Shown here: positions 9,578-17,320 of the stretch, piece by piece
How positions within the stretch are numbered: position 1 is the stretch's first letter
How the letters are laid out: each line of letters begins with the position of its first letter
Assembly (NCBI GenBank): GCA_028875875.1
Contig: JAGWUV010000006.1
Span: 42,209 to 106,208 of the forward strand
Direction of reading: 5' to 3'
Origin: Bacteroidota bacterium
GTDB lineage: Bacteria > Bacteroidota > Bacteroidia > Chitinophagales > Chitinophagaceae
Length of the DNA stretch: 64,000 nucleotides
The notes under the pieces: model-generated
What the model saw: the letters and a program-made list of their open reading frames with translations, nothing else
What the model was told of the DNA's origin: nothing
Database searches by the model: none
Program-made: the position numbers and the translations under genes

Positions 9578-11140
9578 TCATTCTTTTCTTAAAGCTTTCC
9601 CGTTGCGGGCGCCATTGTGTTTTCCATTATCGATGGTTACCTGTCCGTTTACTAACACATATTTGAAGCCGGTGCTGTACTGGTGAGGTTTCTCATAAGT
9701 AGATAAATCTTTTACGGTAGCGGCATCAAATACAAGAATATCAGCTGCAAAGCCTTCACGTAACAATCCACGGTCTTTTAACTGAAATTTCAGTGCAGGC
9801 AAAGAGGTCATTCGTCGGATGGCTTCTTCTAAACTAAATAGGTGTTTTTCTCTAACGTATTCACTAAGTATTCTTGCAATGGTGCCGTATCCTCTTGGGT
9901 GCGGGGCACCTTGTCCAAAAACCCGTATACCTGCATCGCTGGCAAACATATTGAAGGGGTATTGCATAATTCTTTCTACATCTTCTTCTCCCATACCATG
10001 AAATACCATTGCAGCACCACCTTGTTTGATCATTTCCATTACGGTAAGAGTTTCCTGTTGGGCATTGTGTTTTCTTCCTTTCAGCATATTAATGGCTTCG
10101 ATACTTTTCCCGTTGTAAGTAGTATCTGCTTTAAAGTAAGCGACTACCGGATAGTTGAAATGTTTCAACTTTCTTTTCTTCAGTTTGGCAAGCATGTAGC
10201 GGGTTACCTGTTTTTGTATGGCAGGATCATTAAGCCTGGCGTTCACAGAATCCTGGCTATCGGCTAAAACCCAGTCAGGCAGTAATGTTCCAAGATTGGT
10301 ACTGCTGGCGGTATAAGGGTATTGATCGATTGTAACATCAATCCCTTCTTCCCTGGCCTTGATAATCATTGGTAAGGTTTCCTTGCTTCTTCCCCAGTTT
10401 TGCTGGCCGCTTAATTTAAAATGCGAAATTTCTACGGGCATCTTTGCCTCTTTTCCAATATACAGCGCTTCATTAATGGCTTGCGTTACGCTGTCGCCTT
10501 CATCCCGCATATGACTTGCATATACGCCATTATACTTAGCCGCTGCTTTAGCCAAACGAAGCACTTCTTCCGTTGTACTGTAAGTGCCTGGTATATAGAT
10601 GAGCCCTGTTGAAAAACCTACAGCACCATCTTTCATAGCCTGTTCAACGATTGTTTCCATCTGCTGCATTTCCTGTTCTGTTGGCGCTCTCATGGCAGTG
10701 CCCATCACGGCTTTACGAACATCATTATGACCGATCAGGGAGGCTGTATTGATGGAAAGATGAATACTGTCGAGCGTTTTGAAATACTGCCCGATATTGG
10801 TGTACGATGATCCGCAGTTACCGGTGATCACCGTAGTAACGCCATCATATAAAAAATTTTCTGCCAATGGATTTTTCTTCTCATCTCCCTCGCAATGCGT
10901 ATGCACATCAATGAACCCTGGAGCAACAATAAGGCCGGTAGCATCAATTTGAGTGTTTGCCTGCCAGGTTTCTAATTTGCCCATAGCTAAAATTTTTCCA
11001 TCTTTTACGGCTATATCACCATAAAACCAGTTATTTCCCGTTCCATCGATAATCTTTCCGTGAAGAATCAATATATCTGCTTTTTGCGAATAACTATGCA
11101 GGTATAATAATGTGAGGATGCACAGTATCGATTTTCTCAT
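9578..11140 (-). CDS. N-acyl-D-amino-acid deacylase-like amidohydrolase
   Basis: This 520-residue amidohydrolase has a signal peptide (MRKSILCILTLLYLHSYSQ). It carries the metal motif DVHTHCEGD, then TTVITGNCG (the Cys is typical of D-aminoacylases), GHNDVRKAVMG, the metal site YASHMRDEGD, EISHFKLSG and FASDAGI. This matches the D-aminoacylase / N-acyl-D-glutamate deacylase family, which removes acyl groups from N-acylated D-amino acids. It is the first gene of a two-gene operon with the acylase downstream, which suggests periplasmic breakdown of N-acylated compounds, perhaps cell-wall-derived or antibiotic-like. The pairing is seen; the joint role is inferred. Confidence 0.87.
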   Translation of the reverse strand: MRKSILCILTLLYLHSYSQKADILILHGKIIDGTGNNWFYGDIAVKDGKILAMGKLETWQANTQIDATGLIVAPGFIDVHTHCEGDEKKNPLAENFLYDGVTTVITGNCGSSYTNIGQYFKTLDSIHLSINTASLIGHNDVRKAVMGTAMRAPTEQEMQQMETIVEQAMKDGAVGFSTGLIYIPGTYSTTEEVLRLAKAAAKYNGVYASHMRDEGDSVTQAINEALYIGKEAKMPVEISHFKLSGQQNWGRSKETLPMIIKAREEGIDVTIDQYPYTASSTNLGTLLPDWVLADSQDSVNARLNDPAIQKQVTRYMLAKLKKRKLKHFNYPVVAYFKADTTYNGKSIEAINMLKGRKHNAQQETLTVMEMIKQGGAAMVFHGMGEEDVERIMQYPFNMFASDAGIRVFGQGAPHPRGYGTIARILSEYVREKHLFSLEEAIRRMTSLPALKFQLKDRGLLREGFAADILVFDAATVKDLSTYEKPHQYSTGFKYVLVNGQVTIDNGKHNGARNGKALRKE

Positions 11141-11207
11141 AAAAGTGTTTGTAATGCATCAAATTAAGGAATCATTGGCGTAATGCCAACCATCCATAAT
11201 AAAACTA

Positions 11208-11215
11208 TACTTTTG
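11208..11215 (+). promoter_or_regulatory. -7 box of prfA
   Basis: TACTTTTG matches the Bacteroidota -7 consensus TAnnTTTG, 20 bases before the prfA ATG. No clear -33 TTG at the usual distance. Confidence 0.6.
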
Positions 11216-11235
11216 CCAACTGAAAATTTTGAGGA

Positions 11236-12300
11236 ATGTTAGATAAGCTTGAAGCTATAAAAGCCCGTTTCGACCAGGTAGGTGTTGCCCTTACCAACCC
11301 TGAAATCATTAATAACCAGAAAGAGTTTGGTAAACTGAGCAAGGAATACCGTTCTCTGGAAAAGATAGTGAAGCCTTTTGAGGAATATAAAAAAGTGCTG
11401 GATGACTATTCATTTGCCAAAGAAAGCCTGAATGGCACTGATGAAGAGATGAAGGAGCTGGCCAAGATGGAATTGCCGGAGCTGGAAACCAAAAAGGATG
11501 AACTGGAGAAAGAACTTACCAAATTACTAATACCCAAAGATCCGCAGGATGATAAGAATGCGATCCTTGAGATCAGGGCGGGCACAGGTGGTGATGAAGC
11601 GTCTTTGTTTGCCGGCGATCTGCTGGGTATGTATTTGCGGTATTGTGCCAAGAAGGGTTGGAAAACGGCAATCGTTAGTGAAAGTGAAGGAACCGTTGGT
11701 GGCTATAAAGAGGTAGTGGTGGAGATTACGGGTGAAGATGTGTACGGCACACTGAAATTCGAAAGCGGCGTTCATCGTGTGCAGCGTGTGCCCAATACTG
11801 AAACACAGGGCCGTGTACATACTTCTGCTGCAACAGTAGCGGTGATACCGGAAGCAGAAGAAGTGGATTTTGAGTTGAAGGAAAGCGATGTGAAAATGGA
11901 AACTGCCAGAAGTGGTGGTGCTGGTGGACAGAACGTAAACAAAGTAGAAACAAAGGTTTTCCTAACGCATATTCCTACGGGAACGGTGGTGGTTTGTCAA
12001 ACTGAGCGTACGCAGTTGGGCAACCGTGAAAAAGCAATGCAGATGCTGCGTACCAAGTTGTATGAAGAACAGGTACGTAAGCAGGAAGAAGAGATTGCCA
12101 GGCAACGTAAAACCCTGGTAAGTACAGGCGACCGAAGTGCGAAGATCAGAACCTATAACTGGCCACAGGGAAGGGTTACAGACCATCGTATAGGATTGAC
12201 TTCTTATAATCTTGATGCTGTTATCAATGGTGATATAGAAGAATTTATAGAGGCGTTGCAATTAGCAGAAAACACCGAGAAAATGGCAAACCAACAATAA
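11236..12300 (+). CDS. prfA: Peptide chain release factor 1
   Basis: This 354-residue class I release factor has the codon-recognition tripeptide PNT (within [13 protein letters not shown]), of the PxT type that marks RF1 rather than the SPF of RF2. It also has the catalytic GGQ motif ([16 protein letters not shown]). RF1 ends translation at UAA and UAG in the ribosomal A site. Length and domains are normal. The start ATG has an unusual GAGGA directly upstream. It is monocistronic, with a strong terminator shared with convergent galE. Confidence 0.97.
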   Translation: MLDKLEAIKARFDQVGVALTNPEIINNQKEFGKLSKEYRSLEKIVKPFEEYKKVLDDYSFAKESLNGTDEEMKELAKMELPELETKKDELEKELTKLLIPKDPQDDKNAILEIRAGTGGDEASLFAGDLLGMYLRYCAKKGWKTAIVSESEGTVGGYKEVVVEITGEDVYGTLKFESGVHRVQRVPNTETQGRVHTSAATVAVIPEAEEVDFELKESDVKMETARSGGAGGQNVNKVETKVFLTHIPTGTVVVCQTERTQLGNREKAMQMLRTKLYEEQVRKQEEEIARQRKTLVSTGDRSAKIRTYNWPQGRVTDHRIGLTSYNLDAVINGDIEEFIEALQLAENTEKMANQQ

Positions 12301-12322
12301 GTTTTCATCTTTTCATAGAAAT

Positions 12323-12352
12323 AAAAAGCCTCAAATAACTTGAGGCTTTTTT
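12323..12352. terminator. Bidirectional terminator between prfA and galE
   Basis: A perfect 12-bp stem (12323-12334 and 12340-12351) has A and T runs on either side, so it can end transcription from both strands. Confidence 0.85.
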
Positions 12353-12367
12353 GTTTAGATTAATTTT

Positions 12368-13402
12368 TTATTTCGTTAGATCGGTCGCGGTCTTTAGTTT
12401 CTTTTCCCATTCCCATGCAGAACGCATCATTTCTCGTAAATCGTATTTTGTTTTCCATCCCAGCGATTCAACAGCATAATTATTGTTCGCATAAATGGCT
12501 ACCACATCACCGGGCCTGCGTGGGCCTATCTCGTAATTCAACTTAATACCGCTCACTTCTTCAAACATCCTGATCGCTTCCAAAACGGTAACACCGTTAC
12601 CGCTACCTAAGTTGAAAGTATCACACTTGGTTTTGTTGCGGCCATCGATCAAATATTGTAATGCTAGTGTATGTGCATGCGCAATATCGGAAACATGAAT
12701 ATAGTCGCGTACACAACTGCCATCTCTTGTGTCATAATCAGTTCCGTACACCAGCATCTTAGGCAATTTGCCAATGGCTGTTTGTGTAATAGCAGGAACA
12801 AGGTTCATGGGTTTACCCAACGGCAGTTCTCCGATTTCTATAGAAGGATGAGCACCTACAGGATTGAAATAGCGAAGTAAAATGGTATTTACTTTCTCTG
12901 CTTTACTAATGTCTTCGATCATGCGTTCACCCATTTGCTTGGTAGCACCGTAGGGAGATTCTGCAGGTTTTGTAGGAGATTGTTCAGTTACGGGAATGAT
13001 ATCCGGACTGCCATACACGGTACAGGAAGAGGAGAAAACAAAATAAGGTATATTGAATTCTTTTACGCAGTTAAGAAGATTGATCAGGGAGAACATGTTG
13101 TTCTCATAATACATCAAAGGTTTTTCTACTGATTCCCCAACTGCTTTAAAGGCTGCGAAATGGATGATACCGGTGATATCAGTATTCTCGCTGAACACAG
13201 ACCTGGTAGCATGGTAATCCTTCAGATCGATGGTATAGTTCTTAATTTTTTTTCCTGTAATTTTTTCTATTCCCTTTATGGCATAGTCAGTAGAACGGGA
13301 ATTGTCATCAATTGAGATAACATCAAATCCATTTTCAATCAGGTCAACTATGGTGTGTGAACCAATGTAGCCGCAGCCACCAGTTACCAATATTTTTTTC
13401 AT
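12368..13402 (-). CDS. galE: UDP-glucose 4-epimerase
   Basis: This is a 344-residue extended SDR enzyme. The N-terminal NAD-binding motif is GGCGYIGSH, the catalytic Ser region is FSSSCTVYG, and the catalytic YxxxK is YGATK. FNPVGAH and FNLGSGNG.TV are typical GalE landmarks. It interconverts UDP-glucose and UDP-galactose for glycan synthesis or galactose use. The ATG at 13402, placed right before the first beta strand, is preferred over an in-frame start 28 codons upstream that would add a non-homologous extension running through the upstream terminator region. Confidence 0.93.
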   Translation of the reverse strand: MKKILVTGGCGYIGSHTIVDLIENGFDVISIDDNSRSTDYAIKGIEKITGKKIKNYTIDLKDYHATRSVFSENTDITGIIHFAAFKAVGESVEKPLMYYENNMFSLINLLNCVKEFNIPYFVFSSSCTVYGSPDIIPVTEQSPTKPAESPYGATKQMGERMIEDISKAEKVNTILLRYFNPVGAHPSIEIGELPLGKPMNLVPAITQTAIGKLPKMLVYGTDYDTRDGSCVRDYIHVSDIAHAHTLALQYLIDGRNKTKCDTFNLGSGNGVTVLEAIRMFEEVSGIKLNYEIGPRRPGDVVAIYANNNYAVESLGWKTKYDLREMMRSAWEWEKKLKTATDLTK

Positions 13403-13464
13403 TTGCAATTGTATTGTTCCAGGCATATTCTTTTTTAAGAAGCCATGCAAGGATAAAGTGATGT

Positions 13465-13505
13465 ATAAAAATAAATACGGCAGCAAAGTAACGTATTTGC
13501 TGCCG
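13465..13505 (-). terminator. Terminator of the DUF47-pit operon
   Basis: A perfect 10-bp inverted repeat (13478-13487 and 13496-13505, loop 8) lies 29 bases after the pit stop and is followed on the minus strand by a T-rich tail. A TACTTTGC sequence inside it could also serve as a promoter element for galE. Confidence 0.7.
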
Positions 13506-13533
13506 ATAAAATACTGATTTTAATTATATCTAT

Positions 13534-14523
13534 TTATATAAAAAGCTTGATGATGTAATAGATGCCGCCTGCTAACAGCGCCGATACCGGAATGGTTAAA
13601 ACCCATGCCCATAAAAGGTTTACGGTAACGCCCCATCTTACGGCACTTAATCTTTTGGTTGCACCTACACCAATAATACAACCGCTGATGGTATGCGTAG
13701 TGCTTACCGGTATGCCCATTCCTTCTGTAAGGATGAGTGTACAGGCGCCTGCTGTTTCTGCTGCAACGCCTTCCAGCGGCGTTACTTTGGTAATTCGGGT
13801 TCCCATGGTTTTAACGATCTTCCAGCCTCCACTCATCGTTCCTAATGCGATGGCGGTATAGCAGGCTATCGGTACCCAATCAGGCATTGCTTTTACATTA
13901 GGAATAATATTTTCCGAAACCAATGCAACAGAGATCAATCCCATCACCTTTTGGGCATCGTTTCCTCCATGGCCCAAACTGAAGGCCGCAGAAGAAAACA
14001 ATTGCAATTTTTTGAACCATTTTTCTGCTTTATAGGGGTTTGCTTTTTTACAGGAATGAACAATGATTATGGTTATGAAAAATGCCAATATCATACCAAT
14101 GACCGGTGAAAGGAATAAGAACAATACTGTTTTGGTAAGATTGGATAATACAATCACATTCAGTGTACCCACTTTTGCTATGGCCGCCCCTATAAACCCT
14201 CCGATTAATGTATGTGATGAACTTGATGGAATACCAAACCACCAGGTAAAAAGGTTCCAGCAAATAGCGGCTATAATACCTGCAAGGATGACATAGAGAT
14301 CAATAAATTCTGGATAAATGGTTTTGGCGATGGTGTTGGCTACTTTGTGGTCTTTAAAAATAAAAAAGGCTACAAAGTTGAAGAATGCCGCCCAAAGCAC
14401 TGCCTGAAAAGGAGTAAGTACTTTAGTAGAAACGATGGTTGCTATTGAATTGGCAGCATCATGAAAGCCATTTATAAAATCGAATACGAGCGCCAGCGCA
14501 ATAATCGTAATCAGTAAAATCAT
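13534..14523 (-). CDS. pit: Inorganic phosphate transporter, PiT family
   Basis: This 329-residue membrane protein has the duplicated PiT signature: GFHDAANSIATIVSTKVL near the N-terminus and GHGGNDAQKVMGLI in the second half. About nine to ten hydrophobic segments are visible. The family moves phosphate (often with a divalent metal) using proton or sodium gradients. The gene follows a DUF47 protein by 58 bases, a standard pairing. A PhoR/PhoB-like pair lies just upstream on the same strand, making a compact phosphate locus. Confidence 0.93.
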   Translation of the reverse strand: MILLITIIALALVFDFINGFHDAANSIATIVSTKVLTPFQAVLWAAFFNFVAFFIFKDHKVANTIAKTIYPEFIDLYVILAGIIAAICWNLFTWWFGIPSSSSHTLIGGFIGAAIAKVGTLNVIVLSNLTKTVLFLFLSPVIGMILAFFITIIIVHSCKKANPYKAEKWFKKLQLFSSAAFSLGHGGNDAQKVMGLISVALVSENIIPNVKAMPDWVPIACYTAIALGTMSGGWKIVKTMGTRITKVTPLEGVAAETAGACTLILTEGMGIPVSTTHTISGCIIGVGATKRLSAVRWGVTVNLLWAWVLTIPVSALLAGGIYYIIKLFI

Positions 14524-14581
14524 AATTGAGTTATCTGGATTTGAAATAAAAAATCAACATGCACTTTAGTACGAAAGCGTA

Positions 14582-15229
14582 TTATGCATATTTGATAATG
14601 ATTGACTCAATTACATTGGCTGCATCTTCACATTTATCGGTAGCAATTTCAAGTACCTGGTAGATCTCTCTTTTCTTGATCACTTCCTTGAAATCATTTT
14701 CCTGTTGGAATAGTTTTTCAATGCTCATATCAAAAACGTCGTCGGCCTGGTTTTCAATGCTGTTCACTTTTACCAATGCCTCTGTCATTTTTCTAAGATT
14801 CTTCATATCACGTAATCCATGTACGGCAATCTTAATTTCGCTACACCCTTGTTCAATAAGGTCGGCCATTTTTTGAATACCGCTATCGTTAGGATTTACT
14901 TTGTAGAAGTTGATTTTTTTTGCTGAAGCGAAGATGTAATCGGCAATATCATCTAAAGAGGTGGCCAGGTAGTGGATGTCTTCCCGGTCGAAAGGAGTAA
15001 TGAAGTTTCTGCCTAACTCGGTAAATATCTTGTGGGTATGGTCGTCATTCTTATGCTCGAGGTCCTCAATTTGTTTGATCAGTGGAAGTCTTTTATCATG
15101 CTCCGGTTCGGCTACTACTTTTTTCAGCATTTGTCCCATTTCACCAACCGTTTCTGCTACTTGTTCAAACAATTCGTAAAACACCTTGTTCTTTGGCATG
15201 AAGATTCGGCCAATTGTGTTGATACCCAT
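14582..15229 (-). CDS. DUF47 family phosphate transport partner (PhoU-like)
   Basis: This 215-residue all-helical soluble protein of the DUF47 / YkaA family resembles PhoU. It has the conserved EDLEHKNDDHTHKI, TPFDREDIHYLATSLDDIADYI and NSIENQADDVFD stretches. DUF47 proteins accompany PiT permeases and are thought to regulate them. The pit gene follows in the same operon. A -7 box lies 18 bases upstream of the chosen ATG; a second in-frame ATG at 15199 is also possible. Confidence 0.92.
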   Translation of the reverse strand: MGINTIGRIFMPKNKVFYELFEQVAETVGEMGQMLKKVVAEPEHDKRLPLIKQIEDLEHKNDDHTHKIFTELGRNFITPFDREDIHYLATSLDDIADYIFASAKKINFYKVNPNDSGIQKMADLIEQGCSEIKIAVHGLRDMKNLRKMTEALVKVNSIENQADDVFDMSIEKLFQQENDFKEVIKKREIYQVLEIATDKCEDAANVIESIIIKYA

Positions 15230-15246
15230 TTTTTCTGAATTTTTGT

Positions 15247-15254
15247 CAAAAGTA
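15247..15254 (-). promoter_or_regulatory. -7 box of the DUF47-pit operon
   Basis: TACTTTTG on the minus strand, a full match to the Bacteroidota -7 consensus, lies 18 bases before the DUF47 start codon. Confidence 0.6.
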
Positions 15255-15408
15255 AAGTTATCTTTTCGTTATTTTTTGTGAACTGAAAATTAATATTTTG
15301 GTCACGTTCATTCAACGGTTTGAATTGCTGTAGTTATTGGCTACCGGGTTTGAGTTCTTTAGGTGTATTTGTTAGCGAAAAAAAGTGAGCAGCCTTGTTA
15401 ACGGGCTT

Positions 15409-16455
15409 TTAATCTTTACGTGCATCCAATGTAAATCCAACAGTGGTTCCCACATCCAGTTTACTTCTAACGTGGATGGTTTGTTGATGTGCTTCAATAA
15501 TATGTTTGCAAATGGCTAATCCCAAACCGGTACCGCCAACATTCCGGCTTCTGCCTCTGTCGGTTCTGTAAAAACGTTCAAAAATCCGGGGCAGGTGTTC
15601 TTCCGCTATTCCAATACCATCGTCGCTGATTTCTATTAAAACATGTTTACCATCGGTATTATATACACTGGCTACAATACTTCCATTTTCCTTACCGTAT
15701 TTGGTGGCATTTACTACAAGATTATTTAATACCTGTCTTATTTTTTCTTTATCGGCAAAAACAGTAATGGGAGGTTCACATCCTTTTTTAATACTGCATT
15801 TAATATGTTTTGCCCCTATTTTAATAGAGAGTGTTTCAAATACTTCTTTTATAAGATCCTGAATAATGAAGTTTTCTTTGTACAAAGGTTGTTCGCCGCT
15901 TTCCAGTTTTGATATTTCATCAAGATCTTCTACCAGGTTTACCATCCTTGTAACATTACGAGCCGTATTCTCCAGAAATTTTTTACTGATCTCGGGGCTT
16001 TCCATTGCACCGTTCAATAAAGTGTCTACATAACCTTGTATGGCAAAAATGGGTGTTTTGAATTCGTGTGCCAGGTTTTGTAAAAATTCTTTGCGGTATG
16101 CTTCGTTTTGTTTAAGTAATTCGATCTCGGCACTTCTTTGTTCTGCCCATTTTTCAACATCTTCTCTTACTTCATCGATACCTTTTTGGGGAAGGATGTA
16201 CTTGTAATAAGTTTCTTCCCTTTTGGTAGCTTTTGTTTGATAAATGAATTTATAAATGAGCTTTATTTTCCTGTAGATAAACCATTCGAGAACGAAACGG
16301 ATTAAAAAATAAGAGCCTGAAAAAATGATAACCCAGGCAATAAGCCCAAACCACCAGTTTTCAACAATTGAATACCCCAGGGCTATTGGTGAGGCTAAAA
16401 ACAGTGCAGTTAATAAAGAGAGCTGTTGCGGAGAAAGGTTTTTTGTTTTGAACAT
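15409..16455 (-). CDS. Sensor histidine kinase, PhoR-like
   Basis: This 348-residue membrane kinase has two hydrophobic segments near residues 12-28 and 33-55 with almost no periplasmic loop, so it lacks a large external sensor. The H-box LAHEFKTPIFAIQGY carries the phospho-accepting His. The N-box (NLVVNATKYG), G1 (DDGIGI), F and G2 (GGTGLGLAICK) boxes of the ATPase domain are all intact. It lies 55 bases after the response regulator gene and next to the phosphate transporter operon, so a PhoR-type role in phosphate sensing is inferred from context. Confidence 0.9.
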   Translation of the reverse strand: MFKTKNLSPQQLSLLTALFLASPIALGYSIVENWWFGLIAWVIIFSGSYFLIRFVLEWFIYRKIKLIYKFIYQTKATKREETYYKYILPQKGIDEVREDVEKWAEQRSAEIELLKQNEAYRKEFLQNLAHEFKTPIFAIQGYVDTLLNGAMESPEISKKFLENTARNVTRMVNLVEDLDEISKLESGEQPLYKENFIIQDLIKEVFETLSIKIGAKHIKCSIKKGCEPPITVFADKEKIRQVLNNLVVNATKYGKENGSIVASVYNTDGKHVLIEISDDGIGIAEEHLPRIFERFYRTDRGRSRNVGGTGLGLAICKHIIEAHQQTIHVRSKLDVGTTVGFTLDARKD

Positions 16456-16510
16456 TAATCTAATTTACAACTAAGTTTTTTTGACGTGCAACATTACTTC
16501 CGGCATTATT

Positions 16511-17191
16511 TTACAGATCGAATTTATAGCCTACGCCTTTAACAGTGGTAATACAGTCGATGCCCAGTTTTTGCCTTATTTTACGAATGTGTACATCTAT
16601 GGTCCGGTCGCCTACAATTACATCGGTTCCCCAAACCTGGGAAAGAATTTCGTTGCGTAAAAAAACACGGCCCGGTTTAGATGCCAGCAGGTACAATAGT
16701 TCAAACTCTTTTTTAGCCAGCATAACTTCTTCTCCGTTGATCTCTACGATAAAGCGAATAGGATCGATACTGATATTGCCTATTTTCAGTGTTTTGCCAT
16801 CTGTTTCTTTGTGTGTTCTTCGAAACAATGCATTTACGCGGCTGATAAGTACTTTGGGGCTGATGGGTTTGCTTACGTAATCATCGGCACCCATTTCCAA
16901 TCCTTTGATATGCGACGACTCATCACTCAAAGCGGTTAAGAATATGATCAATGTATTTTCGAACAAAGGCATAGAACGTAATATCTCACATACCTCAAGT
17001 CCCGTTTTATAAGGCATCATAATATCCAGGATGATCAAATCCGGGTTTAATTGCTTTGCTCTTTCAATAGCTTCATTTCCATCTTTAGCAGTGTAGGTTT
17101 CATATCCTTCCTTGATCAAATTATAGCTAATGATCTCTAAAATATCCGGCTCATCATCTGCAATTAAAATTCTTTTAGCCTTTGTTTCCAT
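16511..17191 (-). CDS. OmpR/PhoB-family response regulator
   Basis: This 226-residue regulator has a receiver domain (acidic pair DDEPD, phospho-Asp in LIILDIMMP, FLTAL, and Lys in YVSKPIS) and a C-terminal winged helix (REILSQVWG-like RNEILSQVWG, DRTIDVHIRKIRQKLG, GVGYKF). It pairs with the downstream kinase. The ATG at 17191 is used; a further upstream ATG at 17230 would place the -7 box at 17216-17223 inside the gene. It is probably the PhoB-like controller of the adjacent phosphate genes, which is inferred from position. Confidence 0.92.
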   Translation of the reverse strand: METKAKRILIADDEPDILEIISYNLIKEGYETYTAKDGNEAIERAKQLNPDLIILDIMMPYKTGLEVCEILRSMPLFENTLIIFLTALSDESSHIKGLEMGADDYVSKPISPKVLISRVNALFRRTHKETDGKTLKIGNISIDPIRFIVEINGEEVMLAKKEFELLYLLASKPGRVFLRNEILSQVWGTDVIVGDRTIDVHIRKIRQKLGIDCITTVKGVGYKFDL

Positions 17192-17215
17192 GATATTGAT
17201 AACATTATGTTTACA

Positions 17216-17223
17216 CAAATTTA
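17216..17223 (-). promoter_or_regulatory. -7 box of the response regulator gene
   Basis: TAAATTTG on the minus strand fits TAnnTTTG and lies 25 bases upstream of the ATG at 17191. Confidence 0.45.
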
Positions 17224-17320
17224 ACATCAAGCCACTGCAATTCCTTTTTTTTAACGGGTTATCTAATTGTTAACTCATTTGCAAAGCCTTAACTGAATTG
17301 GCAGTATTTTTGATTTTTCA

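Noticed and set aside
13403..13486. N-terminal extension of galE from an upstream ATG
   Set aside because: The extension is hydrophobic and non-homologous, and runs into the pit terminator; the ATG at 13402 sits at the normal start of the fold.
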